The notes under the pieces are model-generated. The model worked only from the letters and a program-made list of their open reading frames with translations. It was not told the origin of the DNA and searched no databases. A stretch of 64,000 nt of DNA, taken from assembly GCF_024806495.1 (NCBI RefSeq), contig NZ_JANUFF010000011.1, positions 104,450 through 168,449 of the forward strand. Reading direction: 5' to 3'. The stretch comes from Chryseobacterium sp. JUb7. GTDB taxonomy: Bacteria > Bacteroidota > Bacteroidia > Flavobacteriales > Weeksellaceae. This document shows, piece after piece, positions 41,249 through 50,051 of this stretch (position 1 is its first letter; each line of letters begins with the position of its first letter). Made by a program: the position numbers and the translations under genes.

Positions 41249-42568
41249 TTGATAAAATTAAAAGAAAAAAATATCCAGATATCATTGGTCATCATTACAT
41301 TAGTGATGACCATTTTACGTTTTTTACTCAACGAAAAAGGCAGAGTAAATCCGGACTCTATCCGCTATATGAGGTTTGCCCGGGGATTGCCGGTTATTGA
41401 TAATACAACGACTCCTGTAGGTTATCCCGCTGCTATAAAATTCTTTACCTATTTTGGGTTTGACGAATTTTGGAGCAGTAAAGTAATCGGAATTTTGGCG
41501 TTCTTATTTATTATATTTTTCTCCTGGAAAAAGAAATTTTACTTCCGTGAGTCTATTGTTTTATGCACTTTATTCAGCTTTCTTTCAATCTTTTCCTATA
41601 CAATGAGTGAGGCTCTGATCTTACCATTTATATTTCTTTTTATGTACGCCGCAACGCTTACTATCAATGGAAAAATGGAAAAATGGAAGTCTGTTTTTTA
41701 TCTTTCTTTATGTTTAATTGCTCTTTATAACATCAGATACAGTGCTCTTTTTACCATTGGCGCAACGGGTTTATATGGTCTTATTTTCTGGAAAAGGAAA
41801 TATGGTGTGTCTTTCATCATTTCAGCAATTATTGGAACTGTTTTCATTGTTTTATACAAGTTTTTATTTATCGATTACTTTAACAGCGAGTATGTTCAGC
41901 AATTTTTAGAAATGGGACTTCATACAACTCCTGAACTGCTGATTCAATTATTTCAAGGATTATGCACTACTTTCAATCCTTTTATTCATATTGCCAATCC
42001 GGGTGGCGGTATTGTTAATTATGGAATTTATGGCATCGGTCTAGCCAATATTCTTTTACTCATTTATCTCTTTATTAAATACAAATTATCCGATACTGAA
42101 TATTTCTTTGTTTTTGTGAGTGTCGCAGGAATTATCTGTTCTTATTTTGTTCAGTATTTCTATTCCGTAAACCCTATAGATTATCGGTTAATGGCTCCTT
42201 TCAGCCTTCCTATCTGGTTGGTTTATTTTAAAAGGCTCTTCCAGGTTTTTGGGCTAAAAGTATATGTAATTGCAGTTTTAAGTTTACTGTCAGGAATGCT
42301 TTTCACATGGCTTTCAAAAGGAAATTATCTTGAAAACAGGAAAGTTATCGCCGAATTTTTAAAATCTGAAAAATTAGATAAAGTTCCATTAAAGTTTTAT
42401 CTGGAAGATGAATTGGATTTGGATAAAATGCAGATTGCAGAACTGATAAGTACCGTAAACCCACAAATAAGAACTACTTTTAAGCCAAATGACAGCCTGC
42501 AGAAAACAACATTGACACGCTATAAAGTTTTGCAAAAAGTTAAGATCGACAAGAACAAATATCAATAA
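41249..42568 (+). CDS. Multi-spanning membrane protein, GT-C glycosyltransferase-like
   Basis: About 439 residues with some ten membrane helices and a soluble C-terminal tail of about 70 residues. The TTG at 41249 is chosen as start because it precedes the first helix and follows the -7 box; a GTG at 41210 would lie at the promoter, and the first ATG (41309) would cut into the first helix. After the first helix comes NPDSIRYMRFARGLP, where Asp followed by Tyr resembles the first-loop acidic motif of GT-C enzymes that use lipid-linked sugars. No exact family is recognised. Substrate unknown. Confidence 0.65.
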   Translation: MIKLKEKNIQISLVIITLVMTILRFLLNEKGRVNPDSIRYMRFARGLPVIDNTTTPVGYPAAIKFFTYFGFDEFWSSKVIGILAFLFIIFFSWKKKFYFRESIVLCTLFSFLSIFSYTMSEALILPFIFLFMYAATLTINGKMEKWKSVFYLSLCLIALYNIRYSALFTIGATGLYGLIFWKRKYGVSFIISAIIGTVFIVLYKFLFIDYFNSEYVQQFLEMGLHTTPELLIQLFQGLCTTFNPFIHIANPGGGIVNYGIYGIGLANILLLIYLFIKYKLSDTEYFFVFVSVAGIICSYFVQYFYSVNPIDYRLMAPFSLPIWLVYFKRLFQVFGLKVYVIAVLSLLSGMLFTWLSKGNYLENRKVIAEFLKSEKLDKVPLKFYLEDELDLDKMQIAELISTVNPQIRTTFKPNDSLQKTTLTRYKVLQKVKIDKNKYQ

Positions 42569-42606
42569 TTTTATTATCTTTGATTCAAAGTTAAAACATT
42601 AAAAAA

Positions 42607-42846
42607 ATGAAATTACCAAAGTTTTTATTAGCAGATAATTCGGAATTTCCAGAAGATCTATTCGTAGTTCATACAGAATACCCAAGATTCATCTTAAACG
42701 TTGAAGAAGAAGAAGTTGAGTGGTTGGATGATCTAGAAGGTGACGACGAGGAAACTATGGCAGATGAAGCTACTAAAGTTGTAGAAGCTGCTTTCAAATG
42801 GTGTGATGAAGAATTGGCTAAGTACGACGAAGAAGAGGAAGAATAA
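42607..42846 (+). CDS. Small highly acidic conserved protein
   Basis: 79 residues. The first 35 residues form an ordered-looking start (MKLPKFLLADNSEFPEDLFVVHTEYPRFILNV); the rest is rich in Glu and Asp and ends in a run of Glu. Cytosolic, no signal. Short acidic proteins with this opening appear widely in flavobacteria, but no function is known to me. It lies 38 nt after the membrane protein and ends at a terminator. Confidence 0.75.
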   Translation: MKLPKFLLADNSEFPEDLFVVHTEYPRFILNVEEEEVEWLDDLEGDDEETMADEATKVVEAAFKWCDEELAKYDEEEEE

Positions 42847-42864
42847 TAACAATTTTATCCATAA

Positions 42865-42891
42865 AAAAGGAACTCAGATTGAGTTCCTTTT
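42865..42891. terminator. Two-way terminator between convergent genes
   Basis: Perfect 12-bp stem AAAAGGAACTCA (42865-42876) with its complement (42880-42891) and a 3-nt loop. It serves the acidic-protein gene on plus and the META-domain gene on minus. Confidence 0.9.
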
Positions 42892-42896
42892 ATTTT

Positions 42897-43307
42897 TTAT
42901 TGAGCTTTATTAAATTTCAGAAGTAATAAGTTATCTTTATATAATTCCAGAGTATTTCCAGATACTACATATTTATTAGCTTTTCCTACCATATCCATAA
43001 AATTCTGTTCTACGCTCATATTATCACAAGCCATTTTGGTAGAACCCATTTGTCCGGCAGAAAAATTTCCACTTGTAGGATCAACTTTTGCCGTCCCAAA
43101 GTAATTATTACATCCTGCATTTCCACTGATTTTCTCACCTTCGATATTCAAAGTTGGTACTTTACCCTTTACATTATCAGCCAGTTCCCATTTTGTACTC
43201 GCCAGTGAAGGTTGTGCTTTTCCTACTTTTGAAGCAGACGGGCTCGTCATTGATCCACAAGACGCCAACACGACAGCTGCACCTATACTTAAAAAGATAT
43301 TTTTCAT
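42897..43307 (-). CDS. META-domain lipoprotein
   Basis: 136 residues. Lipoprotein signal with Cys near residue 17 (VVLASCGSMTSPS). The META (HslJ-like) fold is marked by STKWELADNVKG, GNAGCNNYFGT, and MACDNMSVEQNFMDMVGKANKYVVSGNTLELYKDN. Two Cys (GAGCNN and MACDN) may form a disulfide. Such proteins are linked to envelope stress and heat-inducible functions, but the exact task is unknown. Single-gene unit. Confidence 0.88.
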   Translation of the reverse strand: MKNIFLSIGAAVVLASCGSMTSPSASKVGKAQPSLASTKWELADNVKGKVPTLNIEGEKISGNAGCNNYFGTAKVDPTSGNFSAGQMGSTKMACDNMSVEQNFMDMVGKANKYVVSGNTLELYKDNLLLLKFNKAQ

Positions 43308-43463
43308 TTTTTCTTCCTATTTTTATTTAAATCAAATTTACGGAAATATTATTATCTGAACGGTTTTCAGAAGATTTTATTATTCTTTAACAGTTGATAT
43401 GTTCCAAAAATCATGCTGAAAATTATATCAATTTTTACTAAAAAAATGATATTAACTGGCATC

Positions 43464-43492
43464 AAAAAAAACGGACTTAAAAAAGTCCGTTT
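43464..43492 (-). terminator. Terminator of pheT
   Basis: On the minus strand AAACGGACTT ... AAGTCCGTTT with a 4-nt T loop followed by a T run. It lies about 26 nt after the pheT stop codon. Confidence 0.88.
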
Positions 43493-43517
43493 ATATAATT
43501 TGCATTAATTTTTAAAG

Positions 43518-45920
43518 TTATGATCTCAATTCAGCATTGAATTCTTTTTGGAAAGATTTAATCAAAGAATCCATTACCGTTGCAATTTCTTTTTCTTCCA
43601 ACGTTTTCTCTTCATTTAAAAGCTCAAAACTCATAGCATAAGACTTCTTACCTTCCGGAAGATTTTTCCCTTCGTAAACATCAAATAAATTGATATTTTT
43701 AATGAATGGAGACTTATTCTTTTTTGCAGCCTGATATAGATCTTCGTAATTAATATTCTTATCAATCAATAACGCTAAATCTCTTCTGATTTTGTTAAAT
43801 TTAGGAATATCTTTAAACTTCAGTTCATTTGTAGAACGCAGTTCCTGAGCAAATTCCAATTCTATTTCAGCATAGAAACATTCCTGATCAATATCAAAGT
43901 CTTTCAACATCTGAGAAGATACTTTTCCGATTCTTACTAATACTTTTCCGTCAATTTCATAAGCTAAAGCATCAGAAAATCTTTCATCAGACAGAGCAAC
44001 TTCCTTATAATCAACAGCCAGTTTTTCCAATAAAACTTTTACATAAGCTTTTAAATTATAGAAACCTGTAACAGATTTCGGTTGAAGCCAGTTTTCTGCA
44101 ACTTCTCTTCCTGTAACCAGAATAGCCATTTGTTTTCTTTCTTCATACTTATCTCTTTTATGATAAATTTTTCCGAATTCAAAAAACTTAATATCCTGAT
44201 TTTTTCTGTTGATATTATAGATTGCATTTTGAAGAAGTCCTTCCAGTAAAGACTTTCTCATAAATGCTAAATCATTGCTTAACGGGTTTAGCAGCTTTAC
44301 AGCATCAGCTTCATCTTTTACAAAAGTCAGAGAGTTATTCATCACCTCATTGAAGCCTAAACTCTGTAAATTTCTGGCCCAGCTGTTTTCCAGTTCATCC
44401 TGATCGTGTGCACTAAGCTTCACTGGCGTAAACGAAATTTTCTGAGGGGCATCAATTTTATTATATCCGTAGATTCTCAGAATCTCTTCGATTACATCAA
44501 TTTCTCTTGTCACATCCGCTCTGTATGCAGGAACAGAAATTTCAAGCCCATTCTGAATTTCATTTAAAACCTGAATTTCCAGTGCTTTTAAAATTTCTTT
44601 TACTTTCTCTCTGTGAATTTTAGTTCCTAAGATCTGTTCAATTTTAGAGAATCTGATGATCACATAGCTGTCCTCAATTTTCTTAGGATATTCTTCCAAC
44701 AAATCTCCGGTCAGTTTTCCTTCAGCCAGTTCCGTAATCAATTTGATCGCATGAGTAATTGCTGTTCTGGTGATATTCGGATCTACTCCTCTTTCGAATC
44801 TGAAAGAGGCATCGGTATTCAAACCGTGGAATTTAGCTCCTTTTCTTACTGCAACAGGGTTAAAGTAGGCACTTTCAAGGAAAATAGTTTTTGTTTCATT
44901 AGAAACTCCAGAAGTGGCTCCTCCAAAAACTCCCGCAATACACATTGGTATATCTTTTCCGTCTTTGATGATGATTTCAGTACCATTCAATGTTCTTTCA
45001 ACACCATCCAAAGTTGTGAATTTTGTCCCTTCTTTTACCGTTCCCACCTTTACTTTTTTATCTGCAATTTTATCTGCATCAAAAGCATGAAGCGGCTGCC
45101 CGTATCCGTGAAGAACATAATTTGTAATATCTACAACATTGTTGATTGGACTTAATCCTATCGCTTTCAGTCTGTTTTTCAGCCAAGCCGGAGATTCTGC
45201 AACTTTAACGTTTTCAATAACAGCTCCGATATATCTTGGACACAATTCAGTGCTTTCAACTTCTAAAGTAAACTCGTGGGTACCTTCATTATTCAAAGAT
45301 TCTGAAGATACTTTTTCAAACTCAGATTTTTGTTTGTTGGTAGAAAGATATGCGAACAAATCTCTTGCAACCCCATAATGAGACATCGCATCCGTTCTGT
45401 TTGGCGTTAAACCAATCTCAAAAACTTCATCGTTCGTCAATTCAAAATAATCCGCGAAATTCTTTCCAACCTCATACTTTTCTTCATCTAAAACCATGAT
45501 TCCGCCGTGATCTTCACTCAGACCCAACTCATCTTCCGCACAGATCATTCCCTGAGAAACCTCTCCTCTGATCTTTGCTTCTTTGATTTCAAAAAAGTTT
45601 CCGGTTTTATCGTAGATTTTTGTTCCGACAACTGCTACAGGAACTGTTTGCCCTGCTTCAACGTTGGGAGCACCGCAAACAATATTTAAAACCTTTCCGT
45701 TTCCTACTTCTACTGTTGTCTTCTTCAATTTATCAGCATTCGGATGTTTTTCGCAAGTCAACACTTTTCCTACAACGATCCCTTCCAGACTGCCTTTTAC
45801 ACTTTCAAATTTTTCTATCCCTTCAACTTCAAGACCGATATCAGTAAGGAATTCACCGATTCTTTCAGTTTTCAATTCCGTTTTAATGTAGTCTTTAAGC
45901 CAATTGTTTGATATTTTCAT
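43518..45920 (-). CDS. pheT: Phenylalanine--tRNA ligase beta subunit
   Basis: 800 residues, normal length. Works with PheS as alpha2-beta2. Domain order: N-terminal B1 (ISNNWLKDYIKTEL), B2 tRNA-binding OB-like EMAP domain (GIVVGKVLTCEKHPNADKLKKTTVEVG), B3/B4 editing domain (LDGVERTLNGTEIIIKDGKDIPMCIAGVFGG), B5, the catalytic-like core (FRFERGVDPNITR onward), and a C-terminal ferredoxin-fold anticodon-binding domain (FKDIPKFNKIRRDLALLID). The partner pheS is not in this window, so the two subunits are encoded apart. Confidence 0.97.
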   Translation of the reverse strand: MKISNNWLKDYIKTELKTERIGEFLTDIGLEVEGIEKFESVKGSLEGIVVGKVLTCEKHPNADKLKKTTVEVGNGKVLNIVCGAPNVEAGQTVPVAVVGTKIYDKTGNFFEIKEAKIRGEVSQGMICAEDELGLSEDHGGIMVLDEEKYEVGKNFADYFELTNDEVFEIGLTPNRTDAMSHYGVARDLFAYLSTNKQKSEFEKVSSESLNNEGTHEFTLEVESTELCPRYIGAVIENVKVAESPAWLKNRLKAIGLSPINNVVDITNYVLHGYGQPLHAFDADKIADKKVKVGTVKEGTKFTTLDGVERTLNGTEIIIKDGKDIPMCIAGVFGGATSGVSNETKTIFLESAYFNPVAVRKGAKFHGLNTDASFRFERGVDPNITRTAITHAIKLITELAEGKLTGDLLEEYPKKIEDSYVIIRFSKIEQILGTKIHREKVKEILKALEIQVLNEIQNGLEISVPAYRADVTREIDVIEEILRIYGYNKIDAPQKISFTPVKLSAHDQDELENSWARNLQSLGFNEVMNNSLTFVKDEADAVKLLNPLSNDLAFMRKSLLEGLLQNAIYNINRKNQDIKFFEFGKIYHKRDKYEERKQMAILVTGREVAENWLQPKSVTGFYNLKAYVKVLLEKLAVDYKEVALSDERFSDALAYEIDGKVLVRIGKVSSQMLKDFDIDQECFYAEIELEFAQELRSTNELKFKDIPKFNKIRRDLALLIDKNINYEDLYQAAKKNKSPFIKNINLFDVYEGKNLPEGKKSYAMSFELLNEEKTLEEKEIATVMDSLIKSFQKEFNAELRS

Positions 45921-45952
45921 CTGATAATCTTTATTTTTTCTAAGGTCAGATA

Positions 45953-45966
45953 AAACCGATCGGTTT
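45953..45966. promoter_or_regulatory. 14-bp perfect palindrome upstream of pheT
   Basis: AAACCGATCGGTTT, a perfect palindrome, 33 nt upstream of the pheT ATG on its 5' side. It is GC-rich in an AT-rich spacer, and could be an operator or a short RNA hairpin in the pheT leader. No T-box elements are seen. Confidence 0.4.
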
Positions 45967-46089
45967 CATCTTATTATTTTGAAATTTTACTTCAATTTTT
46001 GAGTCTACAAATGTCGTGTTTTTTTGAGAAATATAGAAATTTAGAGATAACTTTAAATAGGTTATCCGCTATTTTTAATGTGATTTTCT

Positions 46090-46923
46090 TTAATACTCTC
46101 TGGAATAAGTTTTTTTCTCAACAAGATATTCCGTTTTATTTCCATTTCCGGTTCTGAAAAGAGTTTTTAATGTTTTCCTGAATTTCTCGTTGGTAGCACT
46201 TGGAATATAGCATACGAAATGAAGATGGGGCCCTTTACTCCAGCCTGTATTTCCACTCAGTCCTATCACCGCTCCTTTATTCACATAATCTCCCATATTT
46301 ACTTTAACACCATTTTGCTTTAAATGATAATAATGAGCAAATGTTCCGTCCGGATGCATTATGGTAATATAATTCGCTTTATCAGCACAATTTCTGGTGG
46401 GGCAACCTATTGTATTATGCTTTACAAAATCTACAATTAAACCTTCCCGGGCAGCAAGAACTTCCGTTCCTTCCGGCATTGTAAAATCTAAAGAATTTTC
46501 GTTCTGGTGAGAAAAAGTCCCGTTATATCCCTGATAAACAGTCGCAGACTTTCCTTTTCGGAAAGGAAGATCATATGGATAATCTTCATTATAGGTTTTC
46601 AAAGTCACATCTCCGATATACATCATATAAGGAGGCATCTTCTTTACGCCCCATCTCTTTGTTCTATTATTTACAACAAAATAAGCAACTCTGTTTTTCA
46701 AAGATTTTGAAGGCATTACCTGAATCATTCTGAAAGCTTCCGGGCTTCTCATATTTTCCAGTTCCGGCTGACCGGAGAAGACAAAAGACATTGGAAACAT
46801 CTCCTGATTATCGGCATAATATACCATTGTATCTCCTTTTCTCTCATAATATACTTTGATATTTTTCTGAGAAAAAAGGATTATAAATTGCAGTAGACAC
46901 AACAATGTAAAAAAGCTTTTCAT
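46090..46923 (-). CDS. Exported M23-family metallopeptidase (LytM-like)
   Basis: 277 residues with signal peptide MKSFFTLLCLLQFIILFSQ. The zinc site is visible as His139 and Asp146 (SHQNENSLDF), His197 (FAHYYHL region), and HLHF at 233-236. N-terminal 100 residues form a beta-rich prodomain of unknown type. Members cut peptidoglycan cross-bridges or help amidase control. Two Cys (GCPTRNC) in an insert near 174-180 may form a disulfide. Located after dnaN on minus, with a dnaN terminator in between. Confidence 0.88.
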   Translation of the reverse strand: MKSFFTLLCLLQFIILFSQKNIKVYYERKGDTMVYYADNQEMFPMSFVFSGQPELENMRSPEAFRMIQVMPSKSLKNRVAYFVVNNRTKRWGVKKMPPYMMYIGDVTLKTYNEDYPYDLPFRKGKSATVYQGYNGTFSHQNENSLDFTMPEGTEVLAAREGLIVDFVKHNTIGCPTRNCADKANYITIMHPDGTFAHYYHLKQNGVKVNMGDYVNKGAVIGLSGNTGWSKGPHLHFVCYIPSATNEKFRKTLKTLFRTGNGNKTEYLVEKKTYSREY

Positions 46924-46935
46924 AATAATTAAAAA

Positions 46936-46967
46936 TAAAAAGAGACTGAAAAATTTTCAATCTCTTT
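46936..46967 (-). terminator. Terminator of dnaN
   Basis: On the minus strand AAAGAGATTGAAAA pairs with TTTTCAGTCTCTTT (one G-U), followed by a T-rich run, about 20 nt after the dnaN stop codon. Confidence 0.8.
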
Positions 46968-46987
46968 ATGATTTTATGTCAAGATGT

Positions 46988-48118
46988 TTACAATCCGATC
47001 ACCGGCATTGATAACATCAGGATATTTTCATTTTCTTCAAGACCATCCAGCGGTTCAATAATTCCTGGTCTGTTAGGCTGAGACATCTTCATTGTAATAT
47101 CATCAGCTCCAAGAATTGATAACATTTCTGTAAGGAATTTTGAGCTAAATCCAATATTGATATCTTCTCCATTATAATCACAAGGAATCTGCATGTCTGC
47201 TTTGTTCGCATATTCAGTATCTTCAGCATGAAGGTGAAGGATATTTGCAGAAAGCTTAAATCTCACCTGATTGGTAGATTTATTGGACATAATAGAAGCT
47301 CTTTTAATGGCTCCCAACAATAGATTTCTGTTGATCGTCAATACATTTGGATTTTCTTTAGGAATTACCGCAGTATAGTTTGGATATTTCCCATCGATCA
47401 GTCTGCAGATCCAGATATGTTTTCCAAAAGTAAACTTAGCCATATTCTCATTAAATTCGATGGTAACATCTTCATTAGAGCTTGCCAGGATATTTTTGAA
47501 AATATTCAACGGTTTTTTAGGCATAATGAATTCCATTGGCTCGGCATTCATCAGGTCCATTCTTTTATATACGACCAATCTGTGAGAATCCGTAGAAACA
47601 AAATTGGTCTCATTCTCTCCAAACTGGAAAAGAACTCCCGTCATTACAGGACGAAGAGAGTCATTACTAGTTGCAAAAAGAGTATTGGTAAGAGCTTCGG
47701 ACAAAACTCCCGCAGGCATTGTTACACTTTGAGAAGCATCAAATTCCGGTAATTCCGGGTAATCATCAGCATTATCCAATGCTACTGCGAAATTATCTTT
47801 TTCATCCAAAATTTCAAGCTGACTTCCGGTACCTTCTGCATTATCTTTTACAGATAAAGTCAAAGGCTGTTCACCATACGTCTTTATAAAATCCTGAAAA
47901 ATCTTAGCAGGAACAGCAAATTTCCCTGAGTCATCAGACTTCACGTCAAGAGAGGTAACAAGAGTCGTCTCACCATCAGATGCTGTAATAGTAACATTAT
48001 TTCCGTCTAATTCAAAAAGATAGTTTTCTAAAATCGGTCTCGATTGAGAGCTTGATATTACGCCACTTACAGTTTGCAAAGCCTTCTGCAGTTCACCACT
48101 TGAAATAATAAATTTCAT
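46988..48118 (-). CDS. dnaN: DNA polymerase III beta subunit (sliding clamp)
   Basis: 376 residues, three-fold clamp. Start MKFIISSGELQKALQTVSGVISSSQSRPILENYLFE, mid-domain TNTLFATSNDSLRPVMTGVLFQF with VSTDSHRLVVYKR, and the C-terminal peptide ending LMLSMPVIGL; the hydrophobic cleft for clamp-binding peptides is formed by these. It stands alone without dnaA or recF, as is usual in Bacteroidetes, so it gives no sign of the replication origin. Confidence 0.97.
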   Translation of the reverse strand: MKFIISSGELQKALQTVSGVISSSQSRPILENYLFELDGNNVTITASDGETTLVTSLDVKSDDSGKFAVPAKIFQDFIKTYGEQPLTLSVKDNAEGTGSQLEILDEKDNFAVALDNADDYPELPEFDASQSVTMPAGVLSEALTNTLFATSNDSLRPVMTGVLFQFGENETNFVSTDSHRLVVYKRMDLMNAEPMEFIMPKKPLNIFKNILASSNEDVTIEFNENMAKFTFGKHIWICRLIDGKYPNYTAVIPKENPNVLTINRNLLLGAIKRASIMSNKSTNQVRFKLSANILHLHAEDTEYANKADMQIPCDYNGEDINIGFSSKFLTEMLSILGADDITMKMSQPNRPGIIEPLDGLEENENILMLSMPVIGL

Positions 48119-48139
48119 AGATTTAAAAATAAGTTTTTA

Positions 48140-48147
48140 CAAATATA
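48140..48147 (-). promoter_or_regulatory. Candidate -7 box of dnaN
   Basis: Minus-strand TATATTTG, perfect TAnnTTTG, 21 nt upstream of the dnaN ATG. No clear TTG at -33. Confidence 0.4.
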
Positions 48148-48295
48148 ATAAATAGAAAATAGACTGAAAAATATAATCCTGAGAGTTATTAACAACAATC
48201 AAAGATTTTTTAACATCATTTCTACTTTTAAATTTTCTGATAGATAAAAAATACCAGAAAGGACTAAAGATAAGGATTTTCTTCAAGCAAATAAT

Positions 48296-48303
48296 TATAT
48301 TTG
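48296..48303 (+). promoter_or_regulatory. Candidate -7 box of the diacylglycerol kinase gene
   Basis: TATATTTG, perfect TAnnTTTG, 16 nt upstream of the ATG at 48320. No clear TTG at -33. Confidence 0.4.
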
Positions 48304-48319
48304 TAAATATTCTTTTTTC

Positions 48320-48676
48320 ATGCGAAAACCACCGATTCATAAAAGTTTTTTAAATGCTTTCCGAGGTATTTTTGTAATGATGAAAAGTGAAAGAAATTTT
48401 CAGCTTGAGCTTTTTGCCTTTTTTATTAATCTTTTTTTAATTTTTTATTTAAAACTTTCCAAACTTGACACCGTTTTTATTTTAATGGTTTCTTTTGGCG
48501 TTTTAGCTGCAGAGATATTTAATACTGCCATCGAAAAAATTTGTGATATCGTACAGCCTGAGTTTGACAAAAGGATTAGGTTCATCAAAGATATTGCAGC
48601 AGGAGCAGTCATTTTAATGGCTATTTTGTCTGTTATAACCGGAATTTTGGTGTATTGGAAATACATTTTTAATTAA
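48320..48676 (+). CDS. dgkA: Diacylglycerol/undecaprenol kinase family protein
   Basis: 118-residue inner-membrane enzyme with an N-terminal amphipathic helix and three membrane helices. Motif FKSERNFQLEL-like (MKSERNFQLELFAF) and the signature VLAAEIFNTAIEKICD, which holds the catalytic and metal-binding Glu/Asn residues. In bacteria outside the enterobacteria the family member usually phosphorylates undecaprenol, so that role in cell-wall lipid recycling is likely. Single gene between dnaN (divergent) and a convergent pair. Confidence 0.9.
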   Translation: MRKPPIHKSFLNAFRGIFVMMKSERNFQLELFAFFINLFLIFYLKLSKLDTVFILMVSFGVLAAEIFNTAIEKICDIVQPEFDKRIRFIKDIAAGAVILMAILSVITGILVYWKYIFN

Positions 48677-48726
48677 ATACGTCCAATGGTTCACACAGAT
48701 GTCTTTCTAATTTTTTCTGCCTACAA

Positions 48727-49059
48727 CTATTTTCCAACGTAAATAAATCCTTTCTTTCCGGATTTGAAAACTATTTCAATTCTTTTATAATCATCAACCT
48801 CATATTCGTCAGCCTGAAGAATTTCTTTATCTGTGACTTCAAACAAAACACCTTCTACCTCATCTTCGATATTTCCGGAAAATACCAAAATAGGATGGTA
48901 ATTTTGGTTACTTTTTCGTAATACTTCAGGATCTTTTATTTCCAGCATTTCAAGTTTATACGCTGTCAAAATATCTTTTTCTCCTTTTAAAATCCGACCA
49001 AAGGTTTCGATCTGAACCTGCTCTTTCTGCAAGGTTCCGTAAGAAAATAAATGAGGCAT
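48727..49059 (-). CDS. Gamma-glutamylcyclotransferase (AIG2-like) family protein
   Basis: 110 residues. BtrG/AIG2-like fold: FSYGTLQKEQVQIETFGRILKGE at the start and EVEGVLFEVTDKEILQADEYEVDDYKRIEI, with the probable catalytic Glu in DEYE. Family members cyclise gamma-glutamyl amines to pyroglutamate. It overlaps the stop/start of the SGNH hydrolase gene by one base, so the two are co-translated. The actual substrate is unknown. Confidence 0.88.
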   Translation of the reverse strand: MPHLFSYGTLQKEQVQIETFGRILKGEKDILTAYKLEMLEIKDPEVLRKSNQNYHPILVFSGNIEDEVEGVLFEVTDKEILQADEYEVDDYKRIEIVFKSGKKGFIYVGK

Positions 49060-49688
49060 TATAAATATTTTTCAATGATTGGAATTGCTATTTCAGCCAT
49101 CATACCATAGCCTTTTTCGTTGGGATGAACGCCGTCTCTGGAAAGTAAAACTTCTTTATCGTATAAAAAAGCGGAATAGAAATCAATATAATGTAGTGAG
49201 TTTTCAACTGCAATATCTTTCAGAATCTGATTGTAAGCCAAAACACCATCATTAGTTCTCAACTTTCCTGAAGCGACCACTATTCCATCCACGTTTTTAG
49301 AAAAAGGAAGAATACTTATCAGATAAATATCGTTAGAATATTTTTTTGCCTCCTGAATTGCTGTTAAAATATTTGTTTTGAAATTTTCAGGATTTACCAT
49401 CTGAGTACCATCTTTAATTGCCAGATCATTTGCACCGTAGCCCATAAAAACAATATTTCCTTCAGCAGAATTTCTGGCTGCCATTTCGTGAGGAATTCTT
49501 CTGACAAGACCTTCCGTTGTTTCGCCTCCGATCCCAAGATTAAAAAGAATCAGTTCATCGGTTTTTCCTTCGTTGTATTTCTGTAAAGCATATCTTTTCA
49601 GAATATCGACCCAGCCCCCAAAAACGCCGTCATATTCTCCGTAAGTGATGCTGTCGCCGAAGAATAATCCGTATACTATTTTTTTCAT
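49059..49688 (-). CDS. SGNH/GDSL-family hydrolase
   Basis: 209 residues. Block I GDSITYG with catalytic Ser13, block III GYGANDL, and block V DGVHPNEKGY giving Asp and His. There is no signal peptide, so it probably acts in the cytosol as an esterase, thioesterase or carbohydrate deacetylase. Upstream gene of a coupled pair with the gamma-glutamylcyclotransferase-like gene. Confidence 0.9.
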   Translation of the reverse strand: MKKIVYGLFFGDSITYGEYDGVFGGWVDILKRYALQKYNEGKTDELILFNLGIGGETTEGLVRRIPHEMAARNSAEGNIVFMGYGANDLAIKDGTQMVNPENFKTNILTAIQEAKKYSNDIYLISILPFSKNVDGIVVASGKLRTNDGVLAYNQILKDIAVENSLHYIDFYSAFLYDKEVLLSRDGVHPNEKGYGMMAEIAIPIIEKYL

Positions 49689-50051
49689 TTACTTTTTTAA
49701 TATTTTTAATTGAGAATTTTGAACCATCAAGTCTTAATTTAAGAAGTTAAGAGTATTAATATGCTTCGATAAACTCAGCATGACACTTCTAATACTAGCT
49801 GTTTACTATTACTTAATTCATTTTAACTCTTAAACCCGTTGTGCATTTTAATTTGTTTTCGTCACTTCGAGTAGATTTTTGAAAAAAAATCGTATCGAGA
49901 AGTTTATAATTTTGAAGATGAATCTTTTCTCGATACATTTTTTCTCCACTTTGTTACGAAAAAACACTCGAACTGACGAATCTAATACCAAAATTTTGCA
50001 AAATGCACAACGGGTAACTCTTAAATAAAATTGTAATGGTTTACCTAAAAA
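49689..50051. other. Intergenic region holding a MITE
   Basis: 363 bases between barstar and the SGNH hydrolase gene, both on minus. It holds the 182-bp element described below, and to its left a degenerate copy of the TTCGA...CTCAGCATGACA repeat (about 49765-49790). No gene seen. Confidence 0.7.
49834..50015. mobile_element. 182-bp MITE with perfect terminal inverted repeats and 9-bp target duplication
   Basis: Ends are the perfect 16-bp inverted repeat ACCCGTTGTGCATTTT (49834-49849 and 50000-50015). Identical 9-bp direct repeats AACTCTTAA flank it (49825-49833 and 50016-50024), the mark of transposition. Inside, further inverted words (TTCGTCAcTTCGAGT / ACTCGAAcTGACGAA, and ATCGAGAA / TTCTCGAT) make nearly the whole element an imperfect palindrome. 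It codes for nothing. It must have been moved by a transposase encoded elsewhere; the AC-starting ends and ~9-bp duplication might fit an IS982-like element, but this is unverified. Confidence 0.88.

Noticed and set aside
44751..45155. 134-codon frame antisense to pheT
   Set aside because: Lies fully inside conserved PheT and has Cys/Ser-rich nonsense-like composition.
48119..48319. Replication origin next to dnaN
   Set aside because: No dnaA gene, no DnaA-box cluster seen; dnaN is commonly apart from the origin in Bacteroidetes.
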